Assembly (NCBI GenBank): GCA_017936185.1
Contig: JAGBGA010000024.1
Location: forward strand, 1 to 23,084
Length of the DNA: 23,084 nucleotides
Reading direction: 5' to 3'
DNA from: Alphaproteobacteria bacterium
GTDB taxonomy: Bacteria > Pseudomonadota > Alphaproteobacteria > Rs-D84
In this document: positions 7,041 to 15,830 of the stretch, in pieces
Layout: each line of letters opens with the position of its first letter
Numbering within the stretch: position 1 is the first letter of the stretch
The notes under the pieces: generated by a model
Told to the model about the DNA's origin: nothing
Seen by the model: the letters and a program-made list of their open reading frames with translations, nothing else
Database searches by the model: none
Translations under genes and position numbers: made by a program

Positions 7041-8279
7041 TTATCGACGACCGCCGCCCATTGGACCGCGCATTGGATTCGGCCCAGACGATGTCTTGGC
7101 CGCCCCAGAACCAACACGACCCGTTACAATAACATCGCCAACTTGAAGTTCATCAGAAATAACTTCGGTTTCGGTGGCGGTGGAAAGACCTTTGGTAAAT
7201 GGAATGACAATCAATTCATCATCACGCAATACAACCAAATGAGTTTTGGGGGTTGCACCGTTTGAATCGTCAAGTATCCCATCAAATGAACGCACCAAGA
7301 ATGCAGAATTTGATGCACGCCATACATTTTCACGTTCTGATATTATAATCGTTACAAAGGCCGTCATGCCCGGCATTAAACGTAAATCAGAATTATCAAC
7401 ATCAATAACAACCGTATAAACAACAACGTTTGATGTTGTGGTTGGTGATAAACGAATTTGACGAACAACACCATTAAATGTTTCGGTCGGATATGCATCA
7501 ACCGTAAAGGTAACAGGTTGACCTTCTTTGATTACGCCAATGTCCGCTTCGGATACAGATGTTTCAATTTGCATTTTTGTTAAGTCTTCGGCAATTTCAA
7601 ACAAGTCGGGCGTTTGGAATGACGCTGCAACAGTTTGACCAACGTCAACCTTGCGCGAGATGACTGTACCATCAACCGGTGATGTTATTGTCGCATAGCC
7701 AAGATTGGTTACCGCGCGGTCATATGTTGATTGCGCACGCTTGACCGACTGTTCGGATTGTTCATATGCCGTCAAAGATTGTTCCATTTCCGCACGTGAT
7801 ATAAAGCCTTCGTCATAAAGCATTTTGTTGCGTTCGTATTCGTTCTTGGCAAAGTTGCGTTGGGAAATCGCACTGTCAAGTGATGCCTTGGATTCATCGA
7901 CCGATGCCTGTAATACCGATGGTTCGATGGTTAACAAAACATCACCTTTTTTTACCTTGGTATTAAAGTCAACGTATAAATTATCAATCGTACCAGATAC
8001 CTGGGAACCAACGTTTACAGTGTTTACAGGTTGAATTTCACCGGTGGCACTGACAACCTGGCGAAGGTCGCCACGCGTTATACGAACCGTTGCGTATTCC
8101 ATTTTGTCCGCACCGGCGCCAACAAATATTAACTTTATGGCAACCAATATTGCAAGACCCAATAATATCCACCACTTTCTGTGCCAGACAAAGCGCCATA
8201 TGCGACGCATAAATGATGGACGGGGTTGTTTTGGGGTTGATTGAACAACAGTTGTTGTTTTTTTATTCGTTTTCTTCAT
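7041..8279 (-). CDS. macA: MacA-type periplasmic adaptor (HlyD/RND-MFP family)
   Basis: The adaptor links an inner-membrane MacB-type ABC transporter to TolC for export across both membranes. The 412-residue protein has a short basic cytoplasmic tail, one membrane helix (about 36-54), then a lipoyl/barrel-sandwich half with GEIQPVNTVNVGSQVSGTI. A coiled-coil hairpin follows (about 125-195, rich in Lys, Glu and Ala), then the second lipoyl half (YATITSPVDGTVISRKVDVG) and beta-barrel and membrane-proximal domains. The tail is Gly/Arg-rich (ending PMRGPMGGGRR). AAGGTG precedes the ATG at 8279. The start overlaps the tolC stop by 17 nt, so the two are co-translated. No macB follows; recF is next, behind a terminator. 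Similar adaptors serve other ABC exporters, so the substrate is unknown. Confidence 0.85.
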   Translation of the reverse strand: MKKTNKKTTTVVQSTPKQPRPSFMRRIWRFVWHRKWWILLGLAILVAIKLIFVGAGADKMEYATVRITRGDLRQVVSATGEIQPVNTVNVGSQVSGTIDNLYVDFNTKVKKGDVLLTIEPSVLQASVDESKASLDSAISQRNFAKNEYERNKMLYDEGFISRAEMEQSLTAYEQSEQSVKRAQSTYDRAVTNLGYATITSPVDGTVISRKVDVGQTVAASFQTPDLFEIAEDLTKMQIETSVSEADIGVIKEGQPVTFTVDAYPTETFNGVVRQIRLSPTTTSNVVVYTVVIDVDNSDLRLMPGMTAFVTIIISERENVWRASNSAFLVRSFDGILDDSNGATPKTHLVVLRDDELIVIPFTKGLSTATETEVISDELQVGDVIVTGRVGSGAAKTSSGPNPMRGPMGGGRR

Positions 8280-9600
8280 TGGTTACACCTTGTTCCATTT
8301 CTGATTTTATTTCACCGACCGCCAATGCAACCGCGGCACGTTTGGTAAACAATTCATATCGGGCGGCGTTGTGTTGGCGTTCTGCGGAAACAAGTTCAGA
8401 TTGCGCCGTTTGCCAATCAAGCATTGTCGCACGACCAACACGATACATACCGGCCGTTACGCGTTCACTTTCGGTGGCCGATTTTAATAATGTTTCTGTT
8501 TGTTTTAATACCGTTTGGGCGGTCTTGTAATTCTGGTATGCGGTAAAAATGTCAAGTGACGCATTGTCGTTTGTGTATTTTTCTTGTTCGATGGCGCGTT
8601 CATAGTTTGCCTGGGCGGCACGCGCGTTGTATAAATTTGCAAAGCCTGCAAAAAGTGGCATTGATGCACGAATGCCAATGCTGCCACTGACGTTATCAGA
8701 ACCGGCACCAAATGTTTCAGATGGTGTGTCGTTCCATGATAATGAACCAGACGCAGATATAGATGGCAGGTTACTTAAAAAAACACTGTTCCGGCGATGC
8801 CATGCGGCGTCTTTGTTTGCCATTGCACGCAAAAGGTCGGGGCGTGTCTTTTTGGCTTGTTCAAACAATTCATCCAATGTCTTGGTTTCAGATGGCGCCA
8901 TTATTTCTGCCGGTAAATCTGCAATTAATATGTCTTGGTCGGCCGGAAATGACAGTTTACTTAACAATGCGCCTTTGGCAATTTCGCGATTGTTCTTGGC
9001 ACGTTCAAGGTCAAGATCGCGACTGGCCAATGTGGTGTCGGCTTTTAAAACATCGGCACGTGCAACAGCGCCCGCTTTGAATTTTTTATTTGCAGTGTCA
9101 CGCGCGGTTTGTGCGACTGTACGCAACATTTCCGCAGACTTTACGTCGGCGTCGGCGTTTAATAATGCATAGTATGAACCAATTATGCCGTATATATAAT
9201 TTTGAACCGTTTCGTCGTAATCAAAACCAGTGGCACGCCATGATGCAGATAACTGATTCAAATCTGATAAACGCTTGCCAAAGTCAAATAACAAATACGA
9301 TGCCGACAAAGATGCGCCATATGACCAATCACCCCATTGTTCGTTGCGATATGGTAATGATGCGTTTGCGCCGATATTAATACTTGTCAAATAATCGGAA
9401 TAGCCCGCATTCTTGGAAAGGCGCGCCGATTCGTACGTCAAATATGACGCCGCCGTTTGCGGATTGCGACAAAGACCCAAATCTATGACCTGGGGCAGGT
9501 TAAGACGTTCACTTGGTACGGTTGTGCGCGTCATACAATCGTCAGATGCAAATGCATAAAATGGTAATGTGCAAAAAAGAATAAATGACAGTTTTTTCAT
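8263..9600 (-). CDS. TolC-family outer-membrane efflux protein
   Basis: TolC-like trimers form the outer-membrane channel and periplasmic tunnel of type I secretion and efflux systems. The 445-residue protein has a signal peptide (about 1-19, MKKLSFILFCTLPFYAFA). Two tandem OEP repeats follow (about 35-225 and 240-430), each made of long helices plus short strands, such as YGASLSASYLLFDFG and SIGIRASMPLFAGFANLYNARAA. The FDFG and FAGF segments are typical of the strand-to-helix junction. The ATG at 9600 has a GAGAGAG Shine-Dalgarno-like run and a good promoter 34 nt upstream. It forms an operon with macA. TolC and other OEP family members cannot be told apart without alignment, so no symbol is given. 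Confidence 0.88.
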   Translation of the reverse strand: MKKLSFILFCTLPFYAFASDDCMTRTTVPSERLNLPQVIDLGLCRNPQTAASYLTYESARLSKNAGYSDYLTSINIGANASLPYRNEQWGDWSYGASLSASYLLFDFGKRLSDLNQLSASWRATGFDYDETVQNYIYGIIGSYYALLNADADVKSAEMLRTVAQTARDTANKKFKAGAVARADVLKADTTLASRDLDLERAKNNREIAKGALLSKLSFPADQDILIADLPAEIMAPSETKTLDELFEQAKKTRPDLLRAMANKDAAWHRRNSVFLSNLPSISASGSLSWNDTPSETFGAGSDNVSGSIGIRASMPLFAGFANLYNARAAQANYERAIEQEKYTNDNASLDIFTAYQNYKTAQTVLKQTETLLKSATESERVTAGMYRVGRATMLDWQTAQSELVSAERQHNAARYELFTKRAAVALAVGEIKSEMEQGVTNEENE

Positions 9601-9633
9601 TAAAAATTCTCTCTCGGGTTAATATTCTTTTAA

Positions 9634-9661
9634 ATTATACTATTTTTATGTTGAAATACAA
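9634..9661 (-). promoter_or_regulatory. Promoter of tolC-macA
   Basis: On the minus strand, TTGTAT (9661-9656), a 16-nt spacer and a perfect TATAAT (9639-9634). The predicted start site is near 9627, giving a leader of about 27 nt that contains the GAGAGAG site. Its -35 box shares one base with the -35 box of the divergent tRNA-Cys promoter. Confidence 0.65.
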
Positions 9662-9679
9662 TTTTTTTTTGCTTAATAT
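9651..9679 (+). promoter_or_regulatory. Promoter of tRNA-Cys
   Basis: TTGAAA (9651-9656), 17-nt spacer with a T-run, TAATAT (9674-9679). The predicted start site near 9686 lies about 9 nt before the mature tRNA. Confidence 0.65.
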
Positions 9680-9694
9680 GCATCTGCAAGTTAG

Positions 9695-9768
9695 GGCCTG
9701 GTGGCAGAGTGGTTATGCAGAGGACTGCAAATCCTTGGATGCCGGTTCGATTCCGACCCAGGCCTCCA
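9695..9768 (+). tRNA. tRNA-Cys (anticodon GCA), CCA encoded
   Basis: The 74-nt cloverleaf reads from an acceptor GGCCTGG paired with CCAGGCC. The D-arm contains GTGGTTATGC. The anticodon stem GAGGA/TCCTT carries loop CTGCAAA, so the anticodon is GCA. The T-arm loop is TTCGATT, the discriminator base is T (U73, as in E. coli tRNA-Cys), and the CCA end is encoded. One oddity is a C-A mismatch in the T-stem (positions 50 and 64), where related tRNAs have C-G. It has its own promoter and terminator. Confidence 0.93.
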
Positions 9769-9778
9769 CAAATAAAAA

Positions 9779-9804
9779 AAGCACCCGTTTTGGGTGTTTT
9801 TTTT
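9779..9804. terminator. Terminator shared by tRNA-Cys (+) and ung (-)
   Basis: Stem CACCC/GGGTG (9782-9786 with 9792-9796), loop GTTTT, followed by TTTTTTTT on the plus strand and by CTTTTTTTATTTG on the minus strand, so it can work in both directions. Confidence 0.75.
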
Positions 9805-9806
9805 AT

Positions 9807-9831
9807 TGGCGTGGGGCGGAATTGAACCGCA
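9807..9831 (-). other. Orphan tRNA 3'-end-like segment (T-arm plus acceptor strand)
   Basis: On the minus strand, TGCGG TTCAATT CCGCC is followed by CCACGCC and A. This matches a tRNA T-arm (loop fits the TTCRANY consensus, stem closes with 4 pairs), the 3' acceptor strand and the discriminator base. No matching 5' half and no CCA are present; upstream is the end of ung. It could be a scar of integration into a tRNA gene, a decayed tRNA, or simply a hairpin helping to terminate ung. Confidence 0.4.
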
Positions 9832-9838
9832 GGTTTTT

Positions 9839-10501
9839 TTACCATTCAATTGGTGAAATTCCATTTTTTTCCAAATATTCATTTGCACGACTGAAATGGC
9901 GGTTGCCAAAAAAACCACGATACGCAGAAAGCGGTGACGGATGTGCACTTTTAAGGATTAAATTCCGTTCGGGATTTACAAATGCGGCTTTCTTTTGGGC
10001 GTATCCACCCCACAACATATAAACGATATTTTCACGTGTTGATACGGCACGAATTACCGCGTTTGTGAATTCTTCCCATCCGCGTCCCGCGTGCGATGCC
10101 GCCGCATGTGCACGTACGGTCAAGGTACTGTTTAACAACAATACACCTTGGCGGGCCCAATGTGTCAAATCACCATGGGTTACAGATTTCCGCCCAAGGT
10201 CGGTTTCGATTTCTTTATATATATTCTGAAGTGACGGCGGATATGGCGTTGGCGGTAAAACAGAAAAACAAAGACCATGCGCTTGGCCCGGTTCGTGGTA
10301 TGGGTCTTGGCCAATAATTACAACCTTTACTTCATTTAATGGGCAAAGGTTAAATGCGTTGAATATATTCTTGGGTTCAGGGTATACCGCGTTGCCAGAC
10401 ATATATTCAGAACGCACAAAATCAGTTAATTTAATAAAATATTCTTTATCAAATTCGTGGCTTAATGCGTTCTTCCAAGATTCTTGTATTTTTACATTCA
10501 T
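9839..10501 (-). CDS. ung: Uracil-DNA glycosylase, family 1
   Basis: Ung removes uracil from DNA and starts base excision repair. The 220-residue protein carries the family 1 motif GQDPYH (64-69) with the catalytic Asp66, followed by EPGQAHGLCFSV. LLLNSTLTVRAHAAASHAGRGWEEFT follows in the middle, and the DNA-clamping loop HPSPLSAYRGFFGNRHFSRAN begins at His187. The ATG at 10501 gives the usual N-terminus (short helix, then SWKNAL) and overlaps the upstream glycosylase-like gene as ATGA, with AAGG upstream. It is the last gene of the run that includes the HhH-GPD protein, making a plausible base-excision-repair pair. A longer start at 10534 lies inside the upstream gene and adds nothing conserved. 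Confidence 0.96.
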   Translation of the reverse strand: MNVKIQESWKNALSHEFDKEYFIKLTDFVRSEYMSGNAVYPEPKNIFNAFNLCPLNEVKVVIIGQDPYHEPGQAHGLCFSVLPPTPYPPSLQNIYKEIETDLGRKSVTHGDLTHWARQGVLLLNSTLTVRAHAAASHAGRGWEEFTNAVIRAVSTRENIVYMLWGGYAQKKAAFVNPERNLILKSAHPSPLSAYRGFFGNRHFSRANEYLEKNGISPIEW

Positions 10502-11142
10502 GGTTTTATTAATCCTTGTTGACATGCCTTCCATAAAACAACGTCGATGTACCCGCGTGGTAAATTTGTTTCATGAACCAAGTGCGCAAACATTTTATCA
10601 CATATGGCCTTGGTTTCATCAGATAAATTTCCATTGTTAATTGGCAATTTTTTATTTGAAAATTTACACCCAAGGCGCTGAATCCATATGTCGTATTTTA
10701 CAATGTCTTCGCCCAGGTTTCGCGCCAAGTGATTCGCAGTTATTTTACCAATATGTGGCAAGTTCCACAGGTATTTTAACTTTTCATCAAGTGTTATCAG
10801 GCGATAATATTCATCACGAATTTTTTGCCGATTTTCCCATATTTTACAAACCGCAGAAATCTTGTTTTTGTTGTTAAAGATTTGAATTAATGTATCGAAA
10901 GTTGTATCGGCAAAACACAAAGAATCCATAATCTTTTTATGAATCTTTTTGGCGGTTTGCTGGGAAAAACCGCCCGCCAATATCACATAAATGCAATGTG
11001 ATGCAAATTCATCGGGGGAATATATTTTTCGATTTTGCAGGTTTTCAAGAATTTCATCAAATGTTTGGGCGTCACTGTCAAGGCCGGCGCTGCGTAATTG
11101 ATTGTCCAATGAATAAAACCACTTTGACGAAAATTCAATCAT
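10498..11142 (-). CDS. HhH-GPD superfamily DNA glycosylase-like protein
   Basis: The 214-residue protein is not one of the common named glycosylases. A helix-hairpin-helix segment NLPHIGKITANHLARNLG (127-144) is followed by VKYDIWIQRLG, which lines up with the catalytic-Asp segment (VDTHVFRV type) of the superfamily; Asp151 is the likely catalytic residue. The Lys that makes endonuclease III and OGG1 bifunctional is replaced by Ile134 (LPHIGKI instead of LPGVGRK). Removal of a damaged base without strand cleavage is therefore more likely. No Cys cluster for 4Fe-4S is present. The N-terminal FASHCIYVILAGGFSQQTAKKI resembles the first helices of the fold. It shares a 1-nt TAATG overlap with the upstream small gene and an ATGA overlap with ung, which supports a repair role. 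The substrate is unknown. Confidence 0.7.
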   Translation of the reverse strand: MIEFSSKWFYSLDNQLRSAGLDSDAQTFDEILENLQNRKIYSPDEFASHCIYVILAGGFSQQTAKKIHKKIMDSLCFADTTFDTLIQIFNNKNKISAVCKIWENRQKIRDEYYRLITLDEKLKYLWNLPHIGKITANHLARNLGEDIVKYDIWIQRLGCKFSNKKLPINNGNLSDETKAICDKMFAHLVHETNLPRGYIDVVLWKACQQGLIKP

Positions 11143-11426
11143 TATGCCGCCCGACCGTATGAATGGTTATATGAAAGCAAGCGTTTTTCTTCAAGTGCTT
11201 TTTCATCTTCTTTTTGCTTGCCCATATCAAGAACGTTTTTTATACCCTTGTCGTAACCGTCTTTTTCTTTGTTGCCTGCATCAAGTTTTGCCAGTTGCGC
11301 ATTCAAAGCTTTTAAACGACGATGCTTGTACCCATCTTGGGCCGATGAACGATTCGAAGAATTTGATTTGAATAAATCGTCTTCAATATTTTTTATTTCA
11401 CGTAAAATTCTGTCACGTTTTGCCAT
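11142..11426 (-). CDS. Small charged protein of unknown function
   Basis: I do not recognise this 94-residue protein. It is highly charged and Lys-, Glu- and Asp-rich, with predicted helical stretches (about 1-20, 35-50 and 65-84) and no hydrophobic segment, so it is probably cytoplasmic and may form coiled coils. It has no Cys and does not end in Gly-Gly (it ends SYGRAA), so it gives no sign of being a ubiquitin-like partner of the neighbouring JAMM protein. The ATG at 11426 has a GGGGGTG Shine-Dalgarno-like site. It is coupled to the glycosylase-like gene by TAATG and lies 45 nt after the JAMM gene. A candidate promoter lies in that gap. The tight coupling and clean start support a real gene. 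Confidence 0.65.
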   Translation of the reverse strand: MAKRDRILREIKNIEDDLFKSNSSNRSSAQDGYKHRRLKALNAQLAKLDAGNKEKDGYDKGIKNVLDMGKQKEDEKALEEKRLLSYNHSYGRAA

Positions 11427-11447
11427 ATTGTCACCCCCATTACCAAC

Positions 11448-11475
11448 TATATAGATATTTTTTTAATTATTTCAA
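11448..11475 (-). promoter_or_regulatory. Candidate internal promoter for the small gene, HhH glycosylase and ung
   Basis: On the minus strand, TTGAAA (11475-11470), a 16-nt spacer and TATATA (11453-11448), about 22 nt before the ATG at 11426. It overlaps the stop codon of the JAMM gene. The stretch is very AT-rich, so a chance match is possible. Confidence 0.4.
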
Positions 11476-12125
11476 TATCGACCCCGGTCATTTGTGTTTA
11501 CAAAATTTGAACGATAACATGGCAATTGTTCAACTATATTACCGTTTTTGTCTTGGACATATACATGTTCAAATTTGTAATAATCGTTACCATCAAAAAA
11601 TAAAAAGTTATAGTTTCCGCCTGTTAACAGACATGAACACAACTCTATTTTCCCAGTTGCAAAGACAGGATTATCAAGTCTGAAATTTTTATATGCATTC
11701 ATATCGCCCAATGAAAAATTTAAATGATAATTATTTATACTTTTTGGATGCGAATGTCCATGCGCAACAATATCTGTACCGTTCTTTGGTGATTTATTTA
11801 TAAATTCTTGCAAATCGGGCACAAGACTTGAAAAGTCCGCTTCTGTACCACTAAGTCCAGATGAACCCGCAACAACTTTGTCAAAATACACAACTTGGTC
11901 TTCATTTTTGCCACATAATAAAAATGGGATTTCAATTCTTTCTTCTGTGGTTAATTCTTGTATTAAATCTAAGACCTGTTTGACTTCTTTGGATATAACA
12001 ACCGCACTGCCACGTGGCATATTTGGCAGTTTTTTGTTATCAATTGGGGAATTTTCACCAAAACGATTATCCAACAGGCGACTTTTATTTTTTAAATCAA
12101 TTTGTGCGCGTTTGAAAGGATTCAC
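11472..12125 (-). CDS. JAMM/MPN+ (JAB) domain putative metallopeptidase
   Basis: The 217-residue protein contains a complete JAMM zinc motif. Glu65 lies in EIPFLLCG, which fits E-x-x-x-L-L-x-G. The metal ligands follow as HSHP (His124, His126, Pro127), then 10 residues and SLGD (Ser138 to Asp141), which fits HxHP-x(10)-SxxD. JAMM proteins are Zn-dependent isopeptidases or peptidases that cut ubiquitin-like tails, sulfur-carrier fusions or other proteins. This is not RadC, whose HNHPSG motif is absent. The N-terminal 35 residues are basic and Asn-rich, and the C-terminal 60 contain C163, C165 and C203. The GTG start at 12125 is supported by AAAAGG 7 nt upstream; an internal Met36 is the alternative. 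It lies 48 nt after the gyrB stop. The substrate cannot be read from the sequence. Confidence 0.72.
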   Translation of the reverse strand: MNPFKRAQIDLKNKSRLLDNRFGENSPIDNKKLPNMPRGSAVVISKEVKQVLDLIQELTTEERIEIPFLLCGKNEDQVVYFDKVVAGSSGLSGTEADFSSLVPDLQEFINKSPKNGTDIVAHGHSHPKSINNYHLNFSLGDMNAYKNFRLDNPVFATGKIELCSCLLTGGNYNFLFFDGNDYYKFEHVYVQDKNGNIVEQLPCYRSNFVNTNDRGRY

Positions 12126-12142
12126 TTTTTAGCCTTTTGAAC

Positions 12143-12168
12143 AATGGTGCAGAATAATCTGCACCATT
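12143..12168. other. 11-bp stem-loop between gyrB and the JAMM gene
   Basis: A perfect 11-bp stem AATGGTGCAGA/TCTGCACCATT with a 4-base loop sits just after the gyrB stop. In the minus-strand direction of transcription it is followed by GTTCAAAAGG, not by a U-run, while T-rich sequence lies on the other side. It is therefore not a standard terminator for gyrB; mRNA 3'-end protection, processing or partial termination are options. Confidence 0.6.
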
Positions 12169-12173
12169 TTTTA

Positions 12174-14645
<2,472 letters not shown>

Positions 14646-14648
14646 TTA

Positions 14649-14939
14649 ATGGATCAAATCCCAAGCAAACGTTTTAGCAAGTCTGACCTTTTGACGCCAA
14701 AACAAGTCGCCAAGGAAACCAATGAAGACGAAGAACTTGTTATGCGCGCAATGAAGATTGCGTACCTTAATCGCGCGGTCATTATGATAAAAGTAAGCAC
14801 AACAACCGCCGCACGACCATTGGTCATAAGACCAAAATATTCGCACCTTGGGGCAGATGCATCACGTTACAGATTACGTTCCGATGGAATTGATGAATTT
14901 AAAAAAGTAATCGAAAAATTAAAACAAAAAGGCAGATAA
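14649..14939 (+). CDS. Small basic protein, possible DNA-binding (HTH-like) protein
   Basis: The 96-residue protein is not recognised. Residues about 12-40 (SDLLTPKQVAKETNEDEELVMRAMKIA) could form a helix-turn-helix of the type that begins excisionase-like or small regulatory proteins. The middle carries a basic strand-rich stretch (RPLVIRPKYS), and the end is a basic helix (GIDEFKKVIEKLKQKGR). No Cys, membrane segment or signal peptide is present. AAGGA stands 8 nt before the ATG, behind a good promoter. It ends 1 nt before the start of the RusA-like gene, so both are surely one transcript and probably act together. It could be an autoregulator given the overlapping gyrB promoter, but that is inference. 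Confidence 0.6.
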   Translation: MDQIPSKRFSKSDLLTPKQVAKETNEDEELVMRAMKIAYLNRAVIMIKVSTTTAARPLVIRPKYSHLGADASRYRLRSDGIDEFKKVIEKLKQKGR

Positions 14940-14940
14940 A

Positions 14941-15510
14941 ATGAAATTTAAACTTTTGTATTTTGGTGATATATTAATCAACCCAAAAAAACGGGCACAG
15001 CATATTGCAGATATTCGTATGCAGTTTCATCCACAGTTAAAAAAACTGGTCGAACACAGCCCTTGGAATAACTTGACACAATATATGGTACCAAACCCGA
15101 CAAAAAGCCCGGTAACAACAAAACATGTGGGCGGAATTGACTGGAACCCAATTATTACACCAAATTTAAAGTTAATCGCAGAACTTGATATTCAAATGTT
15201 ACACCCAGAAATCGTCGGTGTGCCACGAAGCGATATCGATAATCGTGTCAAGACAATACTTGATGGGTTACGCTGTCCGCAAAATGAACATGAAATTGGT
15301 GCAAATACGCCACGCGATATTGGCCCGATTTATACCCTTCTTGATGACGACCATTTGATAACGAAACTTTCTGTTAATACAAGTCACTTGCTTGATTCGG
15401 GAATGTTTGATGAAAATATTGTTCGTACCCCAGATTCAATATTTATGTTAATCGACGTAAATGTGCGCGTCGCCGAAGGAACGTTGGAAAACCTGCCGTT
15501 TATGGTATAA
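14941..15510 (+). CDS. RusA-like Holliday-junction-resolvase-fold protein
   Basis: The 189-residue protein carries the acidic signature of RusA-type endonucleases. SDIDNRVKTILDGL (Asp98, Asp100, Asn101, Lys104, Asp108) is followed by LLDDDHLITKL (Asp135-137). This lines up with RDLDNLQKAAFDAL and LDDAQVV of E. coli RusA, where Asp70, Asp72 and Asp91 are catalytic. RusA dimers cut four-way junctions and are usually prophage-borne. Differences are the length (189 against about 120), roughly 16 extra residues between the two Asp clusters (PQNEHEIGANTPRDIG region), and an N-terminal extension. AAGG lies upstream of the ATG. It follows the small basic gene with 1 nt between and ends at a bidirectional terminator. 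No other phage genes are near. The family assignment is from motif only. Confidence 0.6.
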   Translation: MKFKLLYFGDILINPKKRAQHIADIRMQFHPQLKKLVEHSPWNNLTQYMVPNPTKSPVTTKHVGGIDWNPIITPNLKLIAELDIQMLHPEIVGVPRSDIDNRVKTILDGLRCPQNEHEIGANTPRDIGPIYTLLDDDHLITKLSVNTSHLLDSGMFDENIVRTPDSIFMLIDVNVRVAEGTLENLPFMV

Positions 15511-15512
15511 GT

Positions 15513-15540
15513 AAAAACCGCCAAAACGGCGGTTTTTTTT
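15513..15540. terminator. Bidirectional terminator between the RusA-like gene and rpsO
   Basis: Stem AAAAACCGCC/GGCGGTTTTT (15513-15522 with 15528-15537), loop AAAAC, followed by a T-run on the plus strand; the minus-strand reading also ends in T-runs. The rpsO stop at 15539-15541 overlaps its edge. Confidence 0.85.
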
Positions 15541-15811
15541 ATTTGCGCAAGCCCAATTTTTTAATCAAGTTTTCATAATCTTCTGGATTACGTTTCTTGA
15601 TATAGGCCAACAACTTTTTACGACGGTTAACCATCAACAACAAACCACGTTTTGAATGATTGTCTTTGTGGTTCGCCTTCATGTGTTCTGTCAAGTTGCG
15701 AATGCGTTCTGTTAAAACAGCAACCTGGGATTCAACAGAACCACCGTTATCTTTGTCAGATATTTTATATTCCTGAATCAATTCAGATTTTTTTGCTTTT
15801 GTAACGGACAT
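15539..15811 (-). CDS. rpsO: 30S ribosomal protein S15
   Basis: S15 binds the central domain of 16S rRNA early in 30S assembly. The 90-residue protein has the family features: GSVESQVAVLTERIRNLTEHMKANHKDNHSKRGLLLMVNRRKKLLAYIKKRN with the conserved His/Asp/Ser rRNA-binding residues. The ATG at 15811 gives the standard length, with AAGGA upstream; in-frame codons beyond it belong to the truB overlap. It is the last gene of xseB-mutS-truB-rpsO, keeping the truB-rpsO pairing common in proteobacteria. The gap from truB is 19 nt, too short to show an obvious regulatory fold. Confidence 0.97.
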   Translation of the reverse strand: MSVTKAKKSELIQEYKISDKDNGGSVESQVAVLTERIRNLTEHMKANHKDNHSKRGLLLMVNRRKKLLAYIKKRNPEDYENLIKKLGLRK

Positions 15812-15830
15812 TGTCTTTTTCCTTGTTTTT

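Noticed and set aside
9815..9831. A complete second tRNA on the minus strand
   Set aside because: Upstream sequence is the coding end of ung, and no 5' acceptor, D-arm or anticodon arm can be formed.
9630..9948. Open frames across the tRNA-Cys gene
   Set aside because: These translations are typical of tRNA sequence and have no independent support.
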